Counted from the stretch's first letter, positions 19,774 to 33,332 are shown. The stretch: 56,427 bases of DNA from Anoxybacillus thermarum (GCF_000836725.1 NZ_JXTH01000010.1:1-56427), one strand, 5' to 3'. The notes: generated by a model from the letters alone, not told the origin. Program-made: numbers and translations.

Positions 19774-19802
19774 TTTACGTATGCTGTGTATGTATGTATA
19801 AT
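19774..19802 (+). promoter_or_regulatory. Promoter of rpoB-rpoC
   Basis: TTTACG (19774-19779), 17-nt spacer, TATAAT (19797-19802). A second TATAAT lies at 19833-19838 with a weaker -35 (TTAAAG at 19810). A TTGACG at 19715 overlaps the end of the preceding gene. Several starts may feed rpoBC. Confidence 0.6.
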
Positions 19803-19850
19803 TTTAGTTTTAAAGGAAAAACTTATAAAATATATAATAGGTCAAACATG

Positions 19851-19883
19851 TGGTTTTCTTATAAGAAACCATTTCTTTTTTGT
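19851..19883 (+). terminator. Terminator-like hairpin in the rpoB leader
   Basis: TGGTTTTCTT (19851-19860) and AAGAAACCA (19863-19871) form a stem with one bulged T around a tiny loop, followed by TTTCTTTTTT. It lies between the promoters and rpoB, so it would attenuate rpoBC transcription. Confidence 0.65.
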
Positions 19884-19925
19884 CTGATGACAAGTTATTA
19901 ATGTTTGATTTGAGGGGTGAATCAG

Positions 19926-22900
19926 TTGACAGGTCAACTAGTTCAATACGGACGACACCGCCAACGAAGAAGTTATGCGCGCATTAGTGAAGTGTTGGAG
20001 TTACCGAACTTAATCGAAATTCAAACTTCTTCTTACCAGTGGTTTCTCGACGAAGGATTGCGTGAAATGTTTCAAGACATTTCACCGATCGAAGATTTTA
20101 CAGGAAATTTGTCACTAGAATTTATTGATTACAGCTTAGGAGAGCCCAAGTACTCTGTAGAAGAGTCAAAAGAACGCGATGTTACATATGCAGCACCACT
20201 TCGGGTGAAAGTACGCTTAATCAATAAAGAAACAGGTGAAGTAAAAGAACAAGATGTATTTATGGGAGACTTCCCATTAATGACAGAAACGGGCACATTC
20301 ATTATTAATGGTGCTGAACGTGTTATCGTTTCTCAGCTTGTTCGTTCACCGAGCGTGTATTACAGCGGAAAAGTAGATAAAAACGGAAAACGTGGCTTTA
20401 CGGCTACTGTTATTCCGAACCGCGGTGCATGGCTTGAATACGAAACAGATGCAAAAGACGTTGTTTACGTTCGCATTGATCGTACGCGTAAGTTGCCTGT
20501 AACCGTGTTATTACGAGCGTTAGGTTTTGGCTCGGACCAAGAGATTGTCGATTTACTTGGTGATAATGAGTATATTCGTAATACGTTAGAAAAAGACAAT
20601 ACAGAAAGTACAGAAAAAGCGTTGCTTGAAATTTATGAACGGTTACGTCCAGGGGAGCCGCCTACCGTTGAAAACGCAAAAAGCTTGCTCATCTCTCGTT
20701 TCTTTGATCCAAAACGATATGATTTAGCAAGTGTTGGTCGTTATAAAATTAACAAAAAGCTCCATATTAAAAACCGTTTATTTGGTCAACGTTTAGCGGA
20801 GACGCTCGTTCATCCGGAAACGGGTGAAGTGATTGCTGAGAAAGGAACGGTTCTTGATCGGAGAACGCTCGACCGCATTTTACCTGAGCTTGAAAAGGGG
20901 ATTGGTATGCGTAAATACCAGCCGCTTGGGGGCGTTGTCGAAGATGAATTTGCTTTGCAAGCGATCAAAATTTATGCTCCAAACGACCCAGATGGCGAAA
21001 AAGTCATCACGGTCATTAGTAATGGATATATTCCAGAAACGGTAAAACATATTACACCTGCAGATATTATTGCATCTATTAGCTACTTCTTTAACTTATT
21101 GCATGGAGTCGGTGATACAGACGATATCGACCATTTAGGAAATCGTCGACTTCGTTCTGTTGGCGAGTTGCTGCAAAATCAATTCAGAATCGGACTTTCG
21201 CGCATGGAGCGCGTCGTTCGTGAACGGATGTCCATTCAAGATACAAACACAATTACACCACAGCAACTCATTAATATTCGTCCAGTAATTGCGGCTATTA
21301 AAGAATTTTTCGGAAGCTCGCAGTTATCGCAATTTATGGATCAAACAAACCCACTTGCAGAATTGACACATAAACGTCGTCTTTCTGCCCTTGGTCCAGG
21401 TGGTTTAACGCGTGAACGCGCAGGTTTTGAAGTGCGTGACGTTCACTACTCACACTATGGACGCATGTGTCCAATTGAAACGCCAGAAGGTCCGAACATC
21501 GGATTAATTAACTCGCTTTCCACATATGCAAAAGTCAATAAGTTTGGTTTTATTGAAACTCCTTATCGTCGAGTCGATCCTGAGACGGGGAAAGTAACAA
21601 ATCAAATTGACTATTTAACGGCGGATGAAGAAGATAATTACGTTGTTGCTCAAGCGAACGTTCCGATTGCGGAAGATGGAACATTTTTAGAAGAAAACGT
21701 TGTTGCTCGCTTCCGTGGTGAAAACATCGTTGTTAAGCGAGATCGTGTCGACTATGTAGACGTTTCTCCAAAACAAGTTGTGTCGGTGGCGACAGCGTGC
21801 ATTCCGTTCTTAGAAAACGATGACTCGAACCGTGCGCTTATGGGTGCGAACATGCAACGTCAAGCTGTTCCACTTATGCAGCCAGAGGCACCGATCGTCG
21901 GTACAGGAATGGAATATGTCGCAGCGAAAGATTCCGGAGCAGCAGTTATTTGTAAGCATCGCGGAATTGTTGAGCGAGTTGAAGCGAAAGAAATTTGGGT
22001 ACGCCGTTTAATCGAAGTCGATGGGAAAGAAGTCAAAGGTGACTTAGATAAATATCGTCTGTTGAAGTTTGTTCGTTCAAACCAAGGAACGTGCTACAAT
22101 CAACGCCCGATCGTTAAGGCAGGAGATATCGTTGAGAAGGGTGAAATTTTAGCCGACGGTCCATCGATGGAAAAAGGTGAGTTAGCGCTTGGTCGCAATG
22201 TGCTTGTTGCGTTTATGACGTGGGATGGATACAACTACGAAGATGCGATTATTATGAGCGAGCGTCTCGTTAAAGACGATGTATATACGTCGATTCATAT
22301 TGAGGAATACGAATCTGAAGCGCGCGATACGAAGCTCGGTCCAGAGGAAATTACGCGTGATATTCCGAACGTCGGTGAAGATGCGCTTCGCAATCTAGAT
22401 GAGCGTGGGATTGTGCGCATCGGTGCAGAAGTAAAAGATGGCGACTTGCTCGTTGGAAAAGTAACACCAAAAGGGGTTACGGAATTAACAGCTGAAGAAC
22501 GATTACTTCATGCGATTTTCGGTGAGAAGGCACGTGAAGTTCGAGATACGTCTTTACGCGTACCGCACGGTGGAGGCGGAATCGTTCTTGATGTCAAAGT
22601 GTTTACTCGCGAAGATGGCGATGAGTTGCCACCGGGCGTGAATCAGCTTGTTCGTGTGTATATTGTACAAAAACGGAAAAATTCTGAAGGTGACAAAATG
22701 GCAGGTCGCCACGGAAATAAAGGTGTTATTTCGCGCATTTTACCTGAGGAAGACATGCCGTTTTTACCAGATGGTACACCGGTTGATATCATGTTGAACC
22801 CGCTAGGCGTACCTTCGCGTATGAATATCGGGCAAGTGCTCGAGTTGCATCTCGGAATGGCGGCGAGAAAGCTAGGTCTTCATGTCGCTTCACCTGTATT

Positions 22901-23486
22901 TGACGGTGCTCGTGAAGAAGATGTATGGGCAACGTTAGAAGAGGCAGGAATGGCGCGCGATGCGAAAACAGTTTTATATGACGGACGCACAGGAGAGCCG
23001 TTTGATAATCGTGTTTCTGTCGGTATTATGTATATGATTAAGCTCGCGCACATGGTTGACGATAAGTTACATGCTCGCTCGACAGGTCCATATTCACTTG
23101 TTACGCAACAACCGCTCGGCGGAAAAGCGCAGTTTGGTGGTCAGCGTTTCGGTGAGATGGAAGTATGGGCGCTTGAAGCATACGGTGCAGCTTACACGTT
23201 GCAAGAAATTTTAACTGTCAAATCAGACGACGTCGTTGGTCGTGTGAAAACGTACGAAGCGATCGTGAAAGGCGAAAACGTTCCAGAACCAGGCGTTCCT
23301 GAATCTTTCAAAGTATTAATTAAAGAGCTACAAAGCTTAGGTATGGACGTAACAGTGTTATCAAGCGATGAAAAAGAAATTAGCATGGAAAACTTCGGGG
23401 AAGATGATGACGTTCAACCAGTTGACATCATCCCACCTACAGATGAGTCAGCCAAAGAAGATGAAGGCGTTGTTGTAAAAGAGTAG
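19926..23486 (+). CDS. rpoB: RNA polymerase beta subunit
   Basis: Catalytic core subunit. The rifampicin cluster is intact and numbers as in B. subtilis: S464, Q469, D472, H482, R485, S487, which predicts rifampicin sensitivity. The catalytic-region motif [10 protein letters not shown] and the C-terminal [24 protein letters not shown] are present. The start is TTG 19926 (MTGQLVQYG, 1186 aa), with GAGGGGTGA at 19912-19920. The in-frame GTG at 19917 is inside the ribosome-binding site and is rejected. Confidence 0.97.
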   Translation: MTGQLVQYGRHRQRRSYARISEVLELPNLIEIQTSSYQWFLDEGLREMFQDISPIEDFTGNLSLEFIDYSLGEPKYSVEESKERDVTYAAPLRVKVRLINKETGEVKEQDVFMGDFPLMTETGTFIINGAERVIVSQLVRSPSVYYSGKVDKNGKRGFTATVIPNRGAWLEYETDAKDVVYVRIDRTRKLPVTVLLRALGFGSDQEIVDLLGDNEYIRNTLEKDNTESTEKALLEIYERLRPGEPPTVENAKSLLISRFFDPKRYDLASVGRYKINKKLHIKNRLFGQRLAETLVHPETGEVIAEKGTVLDRRTLDRILPELEKGIGMRKYQPLGGVVEDEFALQAIKIYAPNDPDGEKVITVISNGYIPETVKHITPADIIASISYFFNLLHGVGDTDDIDHLGNRRLRSVGELLQNQFRIGLSRMERVVRERMSIQDTNTITPQQLINIRPVIAAIKEFFGSSQLSQFMDQTNPLAELTHKRRLSALGPGGLTRERAGFEVRDVHYSHYGRMCPIETPEGPNIGLINSLSTYAKVNKFGFIETPYRRVDPETGKVTNQIDYLTADEEDNYVVAQANVPIAEDGTFLEENVVARFRGENIVVKRDRVDYVDVSPKQVVSVATACIPFLENDDSNRALMGANMQRQAVPLMQPEAPIVGTGMEYVAAKDSGAAVICKHRGIVERVEAKEIWVRRLIEVDGKEVKGDLDKYRLLKFVRSNQGTCYNQRPIVKAGDIVEKGEILADGPSMEKGELALGRNVLVAFMTWDGYNYEDAIIMSERLVKDDVYTSIHIEEYESEARDTKLGPEEITRDIPNVGEDALRNLDERGIVRIGAEVKDGDLLVGKVTPKGVTELTAEERLLHAIFGEKAREVRDTSLRVPHGGGGIVLDVKVFTREDGDELPPGVNQLVRVYIVQKRKNSEGDKMAGRHGNKGVISRILPEEDMPFLPDGTPVDIMLNPLGVPSRMNIGQVLELHLGMAARKLGLHVASPVFDGAREEDVWATLEEAGMARDAKTVLYDGRTGEPFDNRVSVGIMYMIKLAHMVDDKLHARSTGPYSLVTQQPLGGKAQFGGQRFGEMEVWALEAYGAAYTLQEILTVKSDDVVGRVKTYEAIVKGENVPEPGVPESFKVLIKELQSLGMDVTVLSSDEKEISMENFGEDDDVQPVDIIPPTDESAKEDEGVVVKE

Positions 23487-23535
23487 CGTTTAGACATAAG
23501 GGTAAAACCTGGATATTAAAAGGGAGGTAGGCCCC

Positions 23536-26500
23536 TTGTTAGATGTAAATAAGTTTGAATATATGAAGATCGGACTCGCTTCACCCGAGAAAATTCGTTC
23601 TTGGTCGTATGGTGAAGTTAAAAAACCAGAAACGATTAACTATCGGACATTAAAACCAGAAAAAGATGGTCTGTTTTGCGAACGCATTTTTGGTCCAACA
23701 AAAGACTGGGAATGTCATTGTGGAAAATATAAGCGCGTTCGTTATAAAGGTGTCGTTTGTGACCGATGCGGTGTTGAAGTCACACGTGCAAAAGTTCGCC
23801 GTGAGCGCATGGGTCATATTGAACTAGCAGCCCCTGTTTCACATATTTGGTACTTTAAAGGAATTCCTAGCCGCATGGGACTTGTCTTAGACATGTCCCC
23901 TCGTGCGCTAGAAGAAGTCATTTACTTTGCATCTTACGTCGTGACGGATTCGGGCGATACGCCATTAGAAAAGAAACAACTGCTTTCTGAAAAAGAGTAT
24001 CGCGCATATCGCGAGAAGTACGGAAATTCATTCCAAGCTTCAATGGGTGCAGAGGCGATTAAAAAACTGTTACAAGATATCGATCTTGAAAAAGAAGTAG
24101 AGACGTTAAAAGAAGAACTAAAGACAGCACAAGGACAACGTCGTGCTCGCACGATTAAACGTCTTGAAGTGCTCGAAGCGTTCCGTAACTCTGGTAACGA
24201 CCCATCGTGGATGGTATTAGATGTGCTTCCGGTCATCCCGCCGGAGTTGCGTCCGATGGTACAGTTAGACGGTGGACGTTTTGCGACATCTGACTTAAAC
24301 GACTTATATCGTCGAGTCATTAACCGAAACAACCGCTTAAAACGTCTATTAGACCTTGGAGCGCCGAACATTATTGTTCAAAACGAAAAACGAATGCTTC
24401 AAGAAGCGGTTGATGCGCTAATTGATAACGGTCGTCGTGGCCGTCCGGTCACAGGACCAGGAAATCGTCCACTTAAATCGCTTTCCCATATGTTAAAAGG
24501 AAAGCAAGGTCGTTTCCGTCAAAACTTGCTCGGTAAGCGCGTTGACTATTCTGGTCGTTCCGTTATCGTCGTCGGCCCGAACTTAAAGATGTATCAATGC
24601 GGCTTGCCAAAAGAAATGGCGCTTGAATTGTTTAAGCCGTTTGTTATGAAAGAATTAGTGGAACGTGGCTTAGCGCACAACATTAAAAGTGCGAAGCGGA
24701 AAATTGAGCGCGTGCACCCAGAAGTTTGGGATGTTTTAGAGTCTGTCATTAAAGAACACCCAGTGCTATTAAACCGTGCACCAACGCTTCACCGTCTTGG
24801 CATTCAAGCGTTTGAGCCGACGCTTGTAGAAGGTCGTGCAATCCGCTTGCATCCGCTTGTATGTACTGCCTATAACGCAGACTTTGACGGCGACCAAATG
24901 GCTGTGCACGTACCGCTTTCGGCAGAGGCACAAGCTGAGGCGCGTCTACTCATGCTTGCGGCGCAAAATATTTTAAACCCGAAAGACGGAAAACCAGTTG
25001 TTACTCCTTCACAAGACATGGTTTTAGGAAACTACTATTTAACGATGGAACGTGAAGGTGCAGTCGGTGAAGGAATGGTGTTTAAAGATACTGATGAGGC
25101 GTTGCTGGCTTACCATAACGGTTATGTTCACCTGCATACACGTATTGCAGTCCATGCAGGTTCGCTGAAAAACGAAACGTTTACAGAAGAGCAAAATAAT
25201 AAATTGCTTGTAACGACTGTCGGAAAGTTAATCTTCAATGAAATTTTGCCGAAGTCATTCCCATACATTAATGAACCGACGCAAGAAAACATTGAAGAAC
25301 GAACACCGGATAAATATTTCCTTGATAAAGGTGTGAACGTGAAAGAAGAAATTCGTAAACGCGAACTCGTTCCGCCGTTTAAGAAGAAAATTCTTGGTAA
25401 CATCATTGCGGAAGTGTTTAAACGTTTCAAAATTACAGAAACGTCTAAAATGCTTGACCGTATGAAAGACCTTGGCTTTAAATACTCAACAAAAGCAGGT
25501 ATCACAATCGGTGTAGCTGACATTGTTGTCTTGCCGGAAAAACAAGAAATTTTAGAAGAAGCGCAAGCGAAAGTTGATACGGTATTAAAACAATTTAGAC
25601 GCGGTTTAATTACGGATGAAGAGCGTTATGAACGTGTCATTTCAATTTGGAGTGCGGCAAAAGATAAAATTCAAGGCCGCTTAATGGAGTCGCTTGATAA
25701 ACGAAATCCAATTTTCATGATGAGTGACTCAGGAGCCCGCGGTAACGCATCGAACTTTACGCAGCTTGCAGGTATGCGCGGATTAATGGCGAACCCAGCA
25801 GGACGTATTATCGAGCTTCCGATTAAATCTTCGTTCCGTGAAGGATTAACGGTACTTGAGTACTTTATTTCGACTCACGGAGCGCGTAAAGGTCTTGCTG
25901 ATACAGCGTTAAAAACAGCTGACTCTGGTTATTTAACACGTCGTCTCGTCGACGTTGCACAAGACGTCATTATTCGTGAAGACGATTGCGGTACAGACCG
26001 CGGTACGTTAATTCGTGCGTTAAAAGACGGCACAGAAGTGATTGTGAAGCTTGAAGAGCGTCTCGTTGGACGTTACGCACGCAAAACGGTGAAACATCCG
26101 GAAACAGGCGAAGTGCTTGTGCGTGAAAATGAAATGATTACAGAAGATATCGCAAATGCTATTGTAAAAGCTGGCATTGAAGAAGTGTGGATTCGTTCGG
26201 CATTTACATGTAATACACGTCATGGTGTATGTAAAAAATGTTACGGACGCAACTTGGCAACTGGTGCAGAAGTGGAAGTTGGTGAAGCGGTTGGCATTAT
26301 CGCAGCACAATCGATCGGTGAGCCGGGTACACAGCTGACAATGCGCACGTTCCACACAGGTGGGGTAGCAGGAGACGATATTACACAAGGTTTACCGCGC
26401 GTACAAGAATTGTTCGAGGCGCGTAATCCGAAAGGGCAAGCGGTCATTTCGGAAATTGATGGCGTTGTTGTGGCCGTTAATGAAACGCGTGATCGTCAAC

Positions 26501-27135
26501 GTGAGATCGTCATTCAAGGCGAAGTCGAGACGCGTACGTATACAGCCCCTTATAGCGCACGTCTCAAAGTACAAGAAGGACAGAAGGTTGAACGCGGTCA
26601 AGAACTAACAGAAGGTTCTATTGACCCGAAAGAACTATTGAGAGTCAAAGATATGAATGCTGTTCAAGAGTACTTGTTGCGCGAAGTGCAAAAAGTATAC
26701 CGCATGCAAGGGGTAGAAATTAGCGATAAACATATCGAAGTGATGGTTCGCCAAATGCTTCGAAAAGTTCGCGTCATTGACGCAGGGGATACGGACTTGT
26801 TGCCAGGAACGTTGCTTGACATCCATCAATTTACGGATGCGAATGCGAAAGTGTTGATGGAAGGGAAACGTCCAGCAACAGCTCGTCCAGTATTGCTTGG
26901 AATTACGAAAGCGTCGCTTGAAACAGACTCGTTCTTGTCTGCGGCATCATTCCAAGAAACGACACGCGTCTTAACGGATGCGGCGATCAAAGGAAAACGC
27001 GACGAATTGCTTGGATTAAAAGAGAATGTCATTATTGGTAAACTTGTTCCAGCAGGAACAGGAATGGCACGCTATCGCAAAGTAAAACCGGTCATTAAAA
27101 CAACAAAAGATGAAGATGCTGTGACAACAAAATAA
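23536..27135 (+). CDS. rpoC: RNA polymerase beta' subunit
   Basis: Catalytic subunit. Zinc-binding site 1 uses C60, C62, C75 and C78. The magnesium-chelating NADFDGD is at 447-453. The second zinc site (DDCGTDRG, then [11 protein letters not shown]) lies in the C-terminal half. 1199 aa, matching Bacillus. The start is TTG 23536 behind GGGAGGTAG. It is 49 nt after rpoB and also TTG-initiated, so beta and beta' may be translated at matched rates. Confidence 0.98.
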   Translation: MLDVNKFEYMKIGLASPEKIRSWSYGEVKKPETINYRTLKPEKDGLFCERIFGPTKDWECHCGKYKRVRYKGVVCDRCGVEVTRAKVRRERMGHIELAAPVSHIWYFKGIPSRMGLVLDMSPRALEEVIYFASYVVTDSGDTPLEKKQLLSEKEYRAYREKYGNSFQASMGAEAIKKLLQDIDLEKEVETLKEELKTAQGQRRARTIKRLEVLEAFRNSGNDPSWMVLDVLPVIPPELRPMVQLDGGRFATSDLNDLYRRVINRNNRLKRLLDLGAPNIIVQNEKRMLQEAVDALIDNGRRGRPVTGPGNRPLKSLSHMLKGKQGRFRQNLLGKRVDYSGRSVIVVGPNLKMYQCGLPKEMALELFKPFVMKELVERGLAHNIKSAKRKIERVHPEVWDVLESVIKEHPVLLNRAPTLHRLGIQAFEPTLVEGRAIRLHPLVCTAYNADFDGDQMAVHVPLSAEAQAEARLLMLAAQNILNPKDGKPVVTPSQDMVLGNYYLTMEREGAVGEGMVFKDTDEALLAYHNGYVHLHTRIAVHAGSLKNETFTEEQNNKLLVTTVGKLIFNEILPKSFPYINEPTQENIEERTPDKYFLDKGVNVKEEIRKRELVPPFKKKILGNIIAEVFKRFKITETSKMLDRMKDLGFKYSTKAGITIGVADIVVLPEKQEILEEAQAKVDTVLKQFRRGLITDEERYERVISIWSAAKDKIQGRLMESLDKRNPIFMMSDSGARGNASNFTQLAGMRGLMANPAGRIIELPIKSSFREGLTVLEYFISTHGARKGLADTALKTADSGYLTRRLVDVAQDVIIREDDCGTDRGTLIRALKDGTEVIVKLEERLVGRYARKTVKHPETGEVLVRENEMITEDIANAIVKAGIEEVWIRSAFTCNTRHGVCKKCYGRNLATGAEVEVGEAVGIIAAQSIGEPGTQLTMRTFHTGGVAGDDITQGLPRVQELFEARNPKGQAVISEIDGVVVAVNETRDRQREIVIQGEVETRTYTAPYSARLKVQEGQKVERGQELTEGSIDPKELLRVKDMNAVQEYLLREVQKVYRMQGVEISDKHIEVMVRQMLRKVRVIDAGDTDLLPGTLLDIHQFTDANAKVLMEGKRPATARPVLLGITKASLETDSFLSAASFQETTRVLTDAAIKGKRDELLGLKENVIIGKLVPAGTGMARYRKVKPVIKTTKDEDAVTTK

Positions 27136-27140
27136 CGGTC

Positions 27141-27175
27141 AACCTATTGCTAGCATCATCCGCTAGCAATAGGTT
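27141..27175 (+). repeat. Perfect inverted repeat after rpoC without a T tract
   Basis: AACCTATTGCTAGC (27141-27154) pairs perfectly with GCTAGCAATAGGTT (27162-27175) around ATCATCC. It is followed by A residues, not T, so it does not look like an ordinary intrinsic terminator on the + strand. It lies 13 nt before the next promoter. Confidence 0.75.
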
Positions 27176-27187
27176 AAAAAAATATAT

Positions 27188-27216
27188 TTGACATAGCTCT
27201 CAAAAAGTGATAGCAT
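27188..27216 (+). promoter_or_regulatory. Promoter of the L7Ae-like gene and str operon
   Basis: TTGACA (27188-27193), 17-nt spacer, TAGCAT (27211-27216), with extended TGA at 27208-27210. Confidence 0.65.
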
Positions 27217-27260
27217 AATAAAGGTGTTCCGAAAACCTGTCACTTTGGAGGATGTGTTAC

Positions 27261-27509
27261 ATGTCTTATGAAAAAGTCGCACAGGCTAAACAAATTATTG
27301 TAGGAACAAAACAAACAGTACGAGCTCTGAAAGATGGAAAGGTACATGAACTTGTGATCGCAGAAGATGCGGATAAAGCGATCATTGACAAAGTGATCGA
27401 AGCTGCGAATGTAGCGAATGTGCCTGTTTATAAAGTCGACTCGATGAAAAAGCTCGGAAAAGCATGCAAAATCGATGTAGGAGCAGCGGCTGTTGCAATC
27501 ATTCGTTAA
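27261..27509 (+). CDS. rplGB: L7Ae-family kink-turn RNA-binding protein YbxF
   Basis: 82 aa covering a single L7Ae/L30e/Gadd45 fold; in B. subtilis YbxF binds kink-turn RNAs and associates with ribosomes. The start is ATG 27261 ([10 protein letters not shown]) with TTGGAGGATG upstream; the in-frame ATG at 27252 overlaps that site. Sits at the head of the str operon between rpoC and rpsL, as in related bacilli. The precise role is not established to my knowledge. Confidence 0.92.
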   Translation: MSYEKVAQAKQIIVGTKQTVRALKDGKVHELVIAEDADKAIIDKVIEAANVANVPVYKVDSMKKLGKACKIDVGAAAVAIIR

Positions 27510-27512
27510 AAA

Positions 27513-27548
27513 CTGTTTTTGTGGGTTTACTACAAAAACTTTGTTTTT
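27513..27548 (+). terminator. Weak terminator-like hairpin before rpsL
   Basis: GTTTTTGT (27515-27522) pairs with ACAAAAAC (27532-27539), followed by TTTGTTTTT. An A/T-rich stem suggests partial read-through into rpsL. Confidence 0.5.
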
Positions 27549-27611
27549 GCATAAAAATGAGCCACCTGGATGTGTGGGCTTGAATTTAATTGTGAAGGGA
27601 GGAAACTTACC

Positions 27612-28034
27612 ATGCCTACAATTAACCAGCTTGTACGCAAAGGTCGTACAAAAAAGGTAGTGAAATCTAAATCACCTGCGTTAAATAAAGGGTATAACAG
27701 CTTCAAAAAAGTTCAAACAACTGTTTACTCTCCGCAAAAACGTGGAGTATGTACACGTGTAGGTACAATGACACCAAAGAAGCCAAACTCTGCGCTTCGT
27801 AAATATGCCCGTGTACGTTTATCTAACGGTATCGAGGTAACTGCTTACATCCCAGGTATCGGTCATAACTTACAAGAACACAGCGTTGTATTAATTCGCG
27901 GTGGACGTGTAAAAGACTTACCAGGGGTACGTTACCACATCGTTCGCGGTGCTTTAGATACTGCAGGTGTAGCGAACCGTATGCAAGGTCGTTCAAAATA
28001 CGGTGCGAAAAAACCAAAAGCAGCTAAGAAATAA
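27612..28034 (+). CDS. rpsL: 30S ribosomal protein S12
   Basis: Decoding-centre protein. 140 aa. The [11 protein letters not shown] loop carries K56, the position whose change gives streptomycin resistance, so the sequence is wild type there. The start is ATG 27612 behind GGGAGG; an in-frame ATG at 27570 would add a non-conserved leader. First ribosomal protein of the str operon. Confidence 0.97.
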   Translation: MPTINQLVRKGRTKKVVKSKSPALNKGYNSFKKVQTTVYSPQKRGVCTRVGTMTPKKPNSALRKYARVRLSNGIEVTAYIPGIGHNLQEHSVVLIRGGRVKDLPGVRYHIVRGALDTAGVANRMQGRSKYGAKKPKAAKK

Positions 28035-28054
28035 CATGCATCATTTTTCGCTGA

Positions 28055-28549
<495 letters not shown>

Positions 28550-28567
28550 TTTTTTGTTAAATTAAGA

Positions 28568-28625
28568 ATAGGTGAGAGCGATGCGGTTGAAACTAAAAAA
28601 GCATGCCCATCGCTCATTCGCCTAT
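28568..28625 (+). repeat. Hairpin between rpsG and fusA
   Basis: ATAGG (28568-28572) with CCTAT (28621-28625) and GAGCGATG (28576-28583) with CATCGCTC (28608-28615) form a two-part stem. No T tract follows. Function unknown. Confidence 0.65.
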
Positions 28626-28683
28626 ATTCCTATATGTAAATTAAATTACGATACTTCATTATAAGGAAGGAGAAAAAATCCAT

Positions 28684-30762
28684 ATGGCAAGACAGTTCTC
28701 CTTAGAAAACACTCGCAATATTGGAATCATGGCCCATATTGACGCCGGTAAAACAACAACGACAGAGCGTATCCTTTTCTATACAGGACGCGTTCATAAA
28801 ATCGGTGAAGTTCATGAGGGCGCAGCAACGATGGACTGGATGGAGCAAGAACAAGAACGCGGAATTACAATTACGTCTGCGGCAACAACAGCTCAATGGA
28901 AAGGCCATCGCATTAACATCATCGATACACCTGGACACGTCGACTTCACGGTAGAAGTTGAGCGTTCATTGCGTGTATTAGACGGTGCAGTCGCGGTATT
29001 AGACGCACAATCAGGCGTAGAGCCGCAAACAGAAACAGTATGGCGCCAAGCGACTACATACGGCGTACCACGTATCGTTTTCGTCAACAAAATGGACAAG
29101 ATTGGCGCAGATTTCTTATACTCTGTTAAAACGCTTCATGAACGTTTGCAAGCGAATGCGCACCCTGTTCAATTGCCGATTGGAGCGGAAGATCAATTCA
29201 CAGGTATTATCGACCTTGTTGAAATGTGCGCATATCATTATCACGATGAATTAGGAAAAAATATCGAGCGCATCGAGATTCCTGAAGACTATCGTGATAT
29301 GGCAGAAGAATATCGCGGTAAGTTAATCGAAGCGGTTGCAGAGCTTGATGAAGAATTAATGGTGAAATATTTAGAAGGGGAAGAAATTACGAATGAAGAA
29401 TTAAAAGCTGCAATTCGTAAAGCGACAGTTTCTGTGCAATTCTTCCCTGTATTCTGTGGTTCTGCATTCAAAAACAAAGGTGTTCAATTAATGCTTGACG
29501 GAGTTGTTGACTATTTACCATCTCCAGTCGACATTCCTGCGATCAAAGGAACTGTTCCTGATACAGAAGAAGAAACAGTTCGTGAAGCGCGCGATGATGC
29601 TCCGTTTGCAGCGTTAGCGTTCAAAATTATGACAGACCCTTACGTTGGTAAGTTGACGTTCTTCCGCGTATACTCAGGTACATTAAACTCTGGTTCTTAC
29701 GTGTTGAACTCAACAAAACGTAAGCGCGAACGTATCGGTCGTATTCTACAAATGCACGCAAACCACCGCGAAGAAATTGCACAAGTTTACGCGGGTGACA
29801 TTGCGGCAGCTGTAGGTTTAAAAGATACAACAACTGGTGATACTTTGTGTGATGAAAAAGACCCAGTAATCTTGGAGTCTATGCAATTCCCAGAACCAGT
29901 TATTCAAATCGCGATTGAACCGAAGTCAAAAGCTGACCAAGATAAGATGAGCACAGCGTTACAAAAACTTCAGGAGGAAGACCCAACATTCCGTGCGTGG
30001 ACAGACCAAGAAACAGGTCAAACAATTATCGCTGGTATGGGTGAGCTTCACCTTGATATTATCGTTGACCGTATGCGTCGCGAATTCAAAGTCGAAGCAA
30101 ACGTTGGTGCTCCGCAAGTTGCGTACCGCGAAACATTCCGTAAGTCTGCACAAGTTGAAGGTAAATTTGTGCGCCAGTCTGGTGGTCGCGGTCAATATGG
30201 TCACGTTTGGATCGAGTTCTCGCCGAACGAAGAAGGAAAAGGCTTCGAGTTCGAAAATGCGATCGTTGGTGGGGTTGTTCCGAAAGAATATATCCCTGCA
30301 ATTCAAGCGGGTCTTGAAGATGCTATGCAAAATGGTGTCCTTGCTGGATATCCGGTTGTCGACATTAAAGCGAAGCTATTCGACGGTTCTTACCACGATG
30401 TTGACTCAAGCGAAATGGCGTTCAAAATCGCTGCTTCAATGGCGTTGAAAAACGCAGCAGCAAAATGTGACCCTGTATTGCTTGAGCCTATCATGAAAGT
30501 AGAAGTCATCGTCCCTGAAGAATATTTAGGTGACATTATGGGTGACATCACTTCTCGTCGCGGTCGCGTCGAAGGTATGGAAGCTCGTGGTAACGCACAA
30601 GTTGTGCGCGCAATGGTTCCACTTTCTGAGATGTTTGGATACGCAACTACATTGCGTTCAAATACACAAGGTCGCGGAACGTTCACAATGGTGTTTGACC
30701 ATTATGAAGAAGTTCCGAAGAGCATTGCTGAGGAAATCATCAAAAAAAATAAAGGTGAATAA
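28684..30762 (+). CDS. fusA: Elongation factor G
   Basis: Translocase GTPase. 692 aa with G1 [10 protein letters not shown]2/G3 ([13 protein letters not shown]) and G4 NKMD, followed by domains II-V ending in the family's acidic/lysine tail. AAGGAGG precedes ATG 28684. Third translation gene of the str operon, 134 nt after rpsG across the hairpin. Confidence 0.98.
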   Translation: MARQFSLENTRNIGIMAHIDAGKTTTTERILFYTGRVHKIGEVHEGAATMDWMEQEQERGITITSAATTAQWKGHRINIIDTPGHVDFTVEVERSLRVLDGAVAVLDAQSGVEPQTETVWRQATTYGVPRIVFVNKMDKIGADFLYSVKTLHERLQANAHPVQLPIGAEDQFTGIIDLVEMCAYHYHDELGKNIERIEIPEDYRDMAEEYRGKLIEAVAELDEELMVKYLEGEEITNEELKAAIRKATVSVQFFPVFCGSAFKNKGVQLMLDGVVDYLPSPVDIPAIKGTVPDTEEETVREARDDAPFAALAFKIMTDPYVGKLTFFRVYSGTLNSGSYVLNSTKRKRERIGRILQMHANHREEIAQVYAGDIAAAVGLKDTTTGDTLCDEKDPVILESMQFPEPVIQIAIEPKSKADQDKMSTALQKLQEEDPTFRAWTDQETGQTIIAGMGELHLDIIVDRMRREFKVEANVGAPQVAYRETFRKSAQVEGKFVRQSGGRGQYGHVWIEFSPNEEGKGFEFENAIVGGVVPKEYIPAIQAGLEDAMQNGVLAGYPVVDIKAKLFDGSYHDVDSSEMAFKIAASMALKNAAAKCDPVLLEPIMKVEVIVPEEYLGDIMGDITSRRGRVEGMEARGNAQVVRAMVPLSEMFGYATTLRSNTQGRGTFTMVFDHYEEVPKSIAEEIIKKNKGE

Positions 30763-30791
30763 TTGATTTTCTAGCATTGTTCAAGTATAAA
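30763..30791 (+). promoter_or_regulatory. Candidate promoter of tuf
   Basis: TTGATT (30763-30768), 17-nt spacer, TATAAA (30786-30791), beginning at the base after the fusA stop. A tuf-specific promoter would explain higher EF-Tu than EF-G levels. Confidence 0.55.
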
Positions 30792-30853
30792 TACTTATGT
30801 AAGACTTGGAAGTGGACGTGCTGTGCACTTTCACTTCCGAGCATTCTATACTT
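30783..30853 (+). repeat. Structured fusA-tuf intergenic region
   Basis: GGAAGTG (30808-30814) pairs with CACTTCC (30832-30838). AAGTATA (30783-30789) can pair either with ATACTT just beside it (30791-30796) or with TATACTT (30847-30853) to enclose the first hairpin. No T tract. Confidence 0.55.
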
Positions 30854-30881
30854 ATAAAAAAACACTAAGGAGGATATTATA

Positions 30882-32069
<1,188 letters not shown>

Positions 32070-32076
32070 TCGATAA

Positions 32077-32114
32077 ACGTGGTCTAGCGATAAGCTAGAC
32101 CACTTATTTTTTTG
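32077..32114 (+). terminator. Terminator after tuf
   Basis: GTGGTCTAGC (32079-32088), GATAA loop, GCTAGACCAC (32094-32103), followed by TTATTTTTTT. Confidence 0.95.
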
Positions 32115-32119
32115 TTCCA

Positions 32120-32148
32120 TTGAAAATGGGTCGTGAAATATGTATAAT
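32120..32148 (+). promoter_or_regulatory. S10 operon promoter P1
   Basis: TTGAAA (32120-32125), 17-nt spacer, TATAAT (32143-32148), just after the tuf terminator. Confidence 0.8.
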
Positions 32149-32184
32149 GGGAAAGGCAGTTTGTTGAGAAAAGAAATAAAAAGC

Positions 32185-32213
32185 TTGCATTGGGCATGAA
32201 TTTTATATATAAT
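32185..32213 (+). promoter_or_regulatory. S10 operon promoter P2
   Basis: TTGCAT (32185-32190), 17-nt spacer, TATAAT (32208-32213). Tandem with P1, 65 nt apart. Confidence 0.8.
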
Positions 32214-32220
32214 AATAAAC

Positions 32221-32655
<435 letters not shown>

Positions 32656-32678
32656 TTGCGATATAGGAGGTGTGAAAG

Positions 32679-33305
32679 ATGAAAGGAATCTTAGGAAGAA
32701 AAATCGGCATGACTCAAGTGTTCGCTGAAAACGGAGATCTTATTCCTGTAACGGTCATTCAAGCTACTCCAAACGTAGTTCTTCAAAAGAAAACAGTTGA
32801 AAACGACGGTTACGAAGCGATTCAATTAGGTTTTGAAGATTTGCGTGAGAAGTTAGCGAACAAGCCACAAAAAGGTCATGCTGCGAAGGCAAACACCACA
32901 CCTAAGCGCTTCATTCGTGAAATTCGTGGTGTGAACCTTGCAGAATATGAAGTAGGTCAAGAAGTAAAAGTGGACATTTTTAACGAGGGTGAAATCGTTG
33001 ACGTAACTGGCACGTCAAAAGGTAAAGGTTTCCAAGGTGTAATTAAACGCCATGGACAATCTCGCGGACCAATGGCTCACGGTTCTCGTTACCATCGTCG
33101 TCCTGGTTCAATGGGTCCAATCGCTCCAAACCGTGTATTCAAATCAAAAGAGCTTCCAGGTCGCATGGGTGGCGAGCGTGTAACAGTACAAAACTTAAAA
33201 GTTGTGAAAGTAGACCCAGAACGCAACTTAATCTTAATTAAAGGAAACGTACCAGGTCCAAACAAAGGGCTTGTTATTATTAAAAGCGCGGTTAAAGCGA
33301 AATAA
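32679..33305 (+). CDS. rplC: 50S ribosomal protein L3
   Basis: 208 aa; starts [15 protein letters not shown] and contains the long extension ([21 protein letters not shown], split here around the conserved HGS) that reaches the peptidyl transferase centre. Early assembly protein. TAGGAGGTG precedes the ATG. Confidence 0.97.
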   Translation: MKGILGRKIGMTQVFAENGDLIPVTVIQATPNVVLQKKTVENDGYEAIQLGFEDLREKLANKPQKGHAAKANTTPKRFIREIRGVNLAEYEVGQEVKVDIFNEGEIVDVTGTSKGKGFQGVIKRHGQSRGPMAHGSRYHRRPGSMGPIAPNRVFKSKELPGRMGGERVTVQNLKVVKVDPERNLILIKGNVPGPNKGLVIIKSAVKAK

Positions 33306-33332
33306 TTTCTTTAAGAAAGGAGGAAATACCCA

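Noticed and set aside
23934-24371. 145-aa - strand ORF inside rpoC
   Set aside because: Serine/arginine-rich antisense shadow of conserved codons.
29993-30448. 151-aa + strand ORF inside fusA
   Set aside because: Alternative frame of a highly conserved gene; composition is typical of a shadow and there is no ribosome-binding site.
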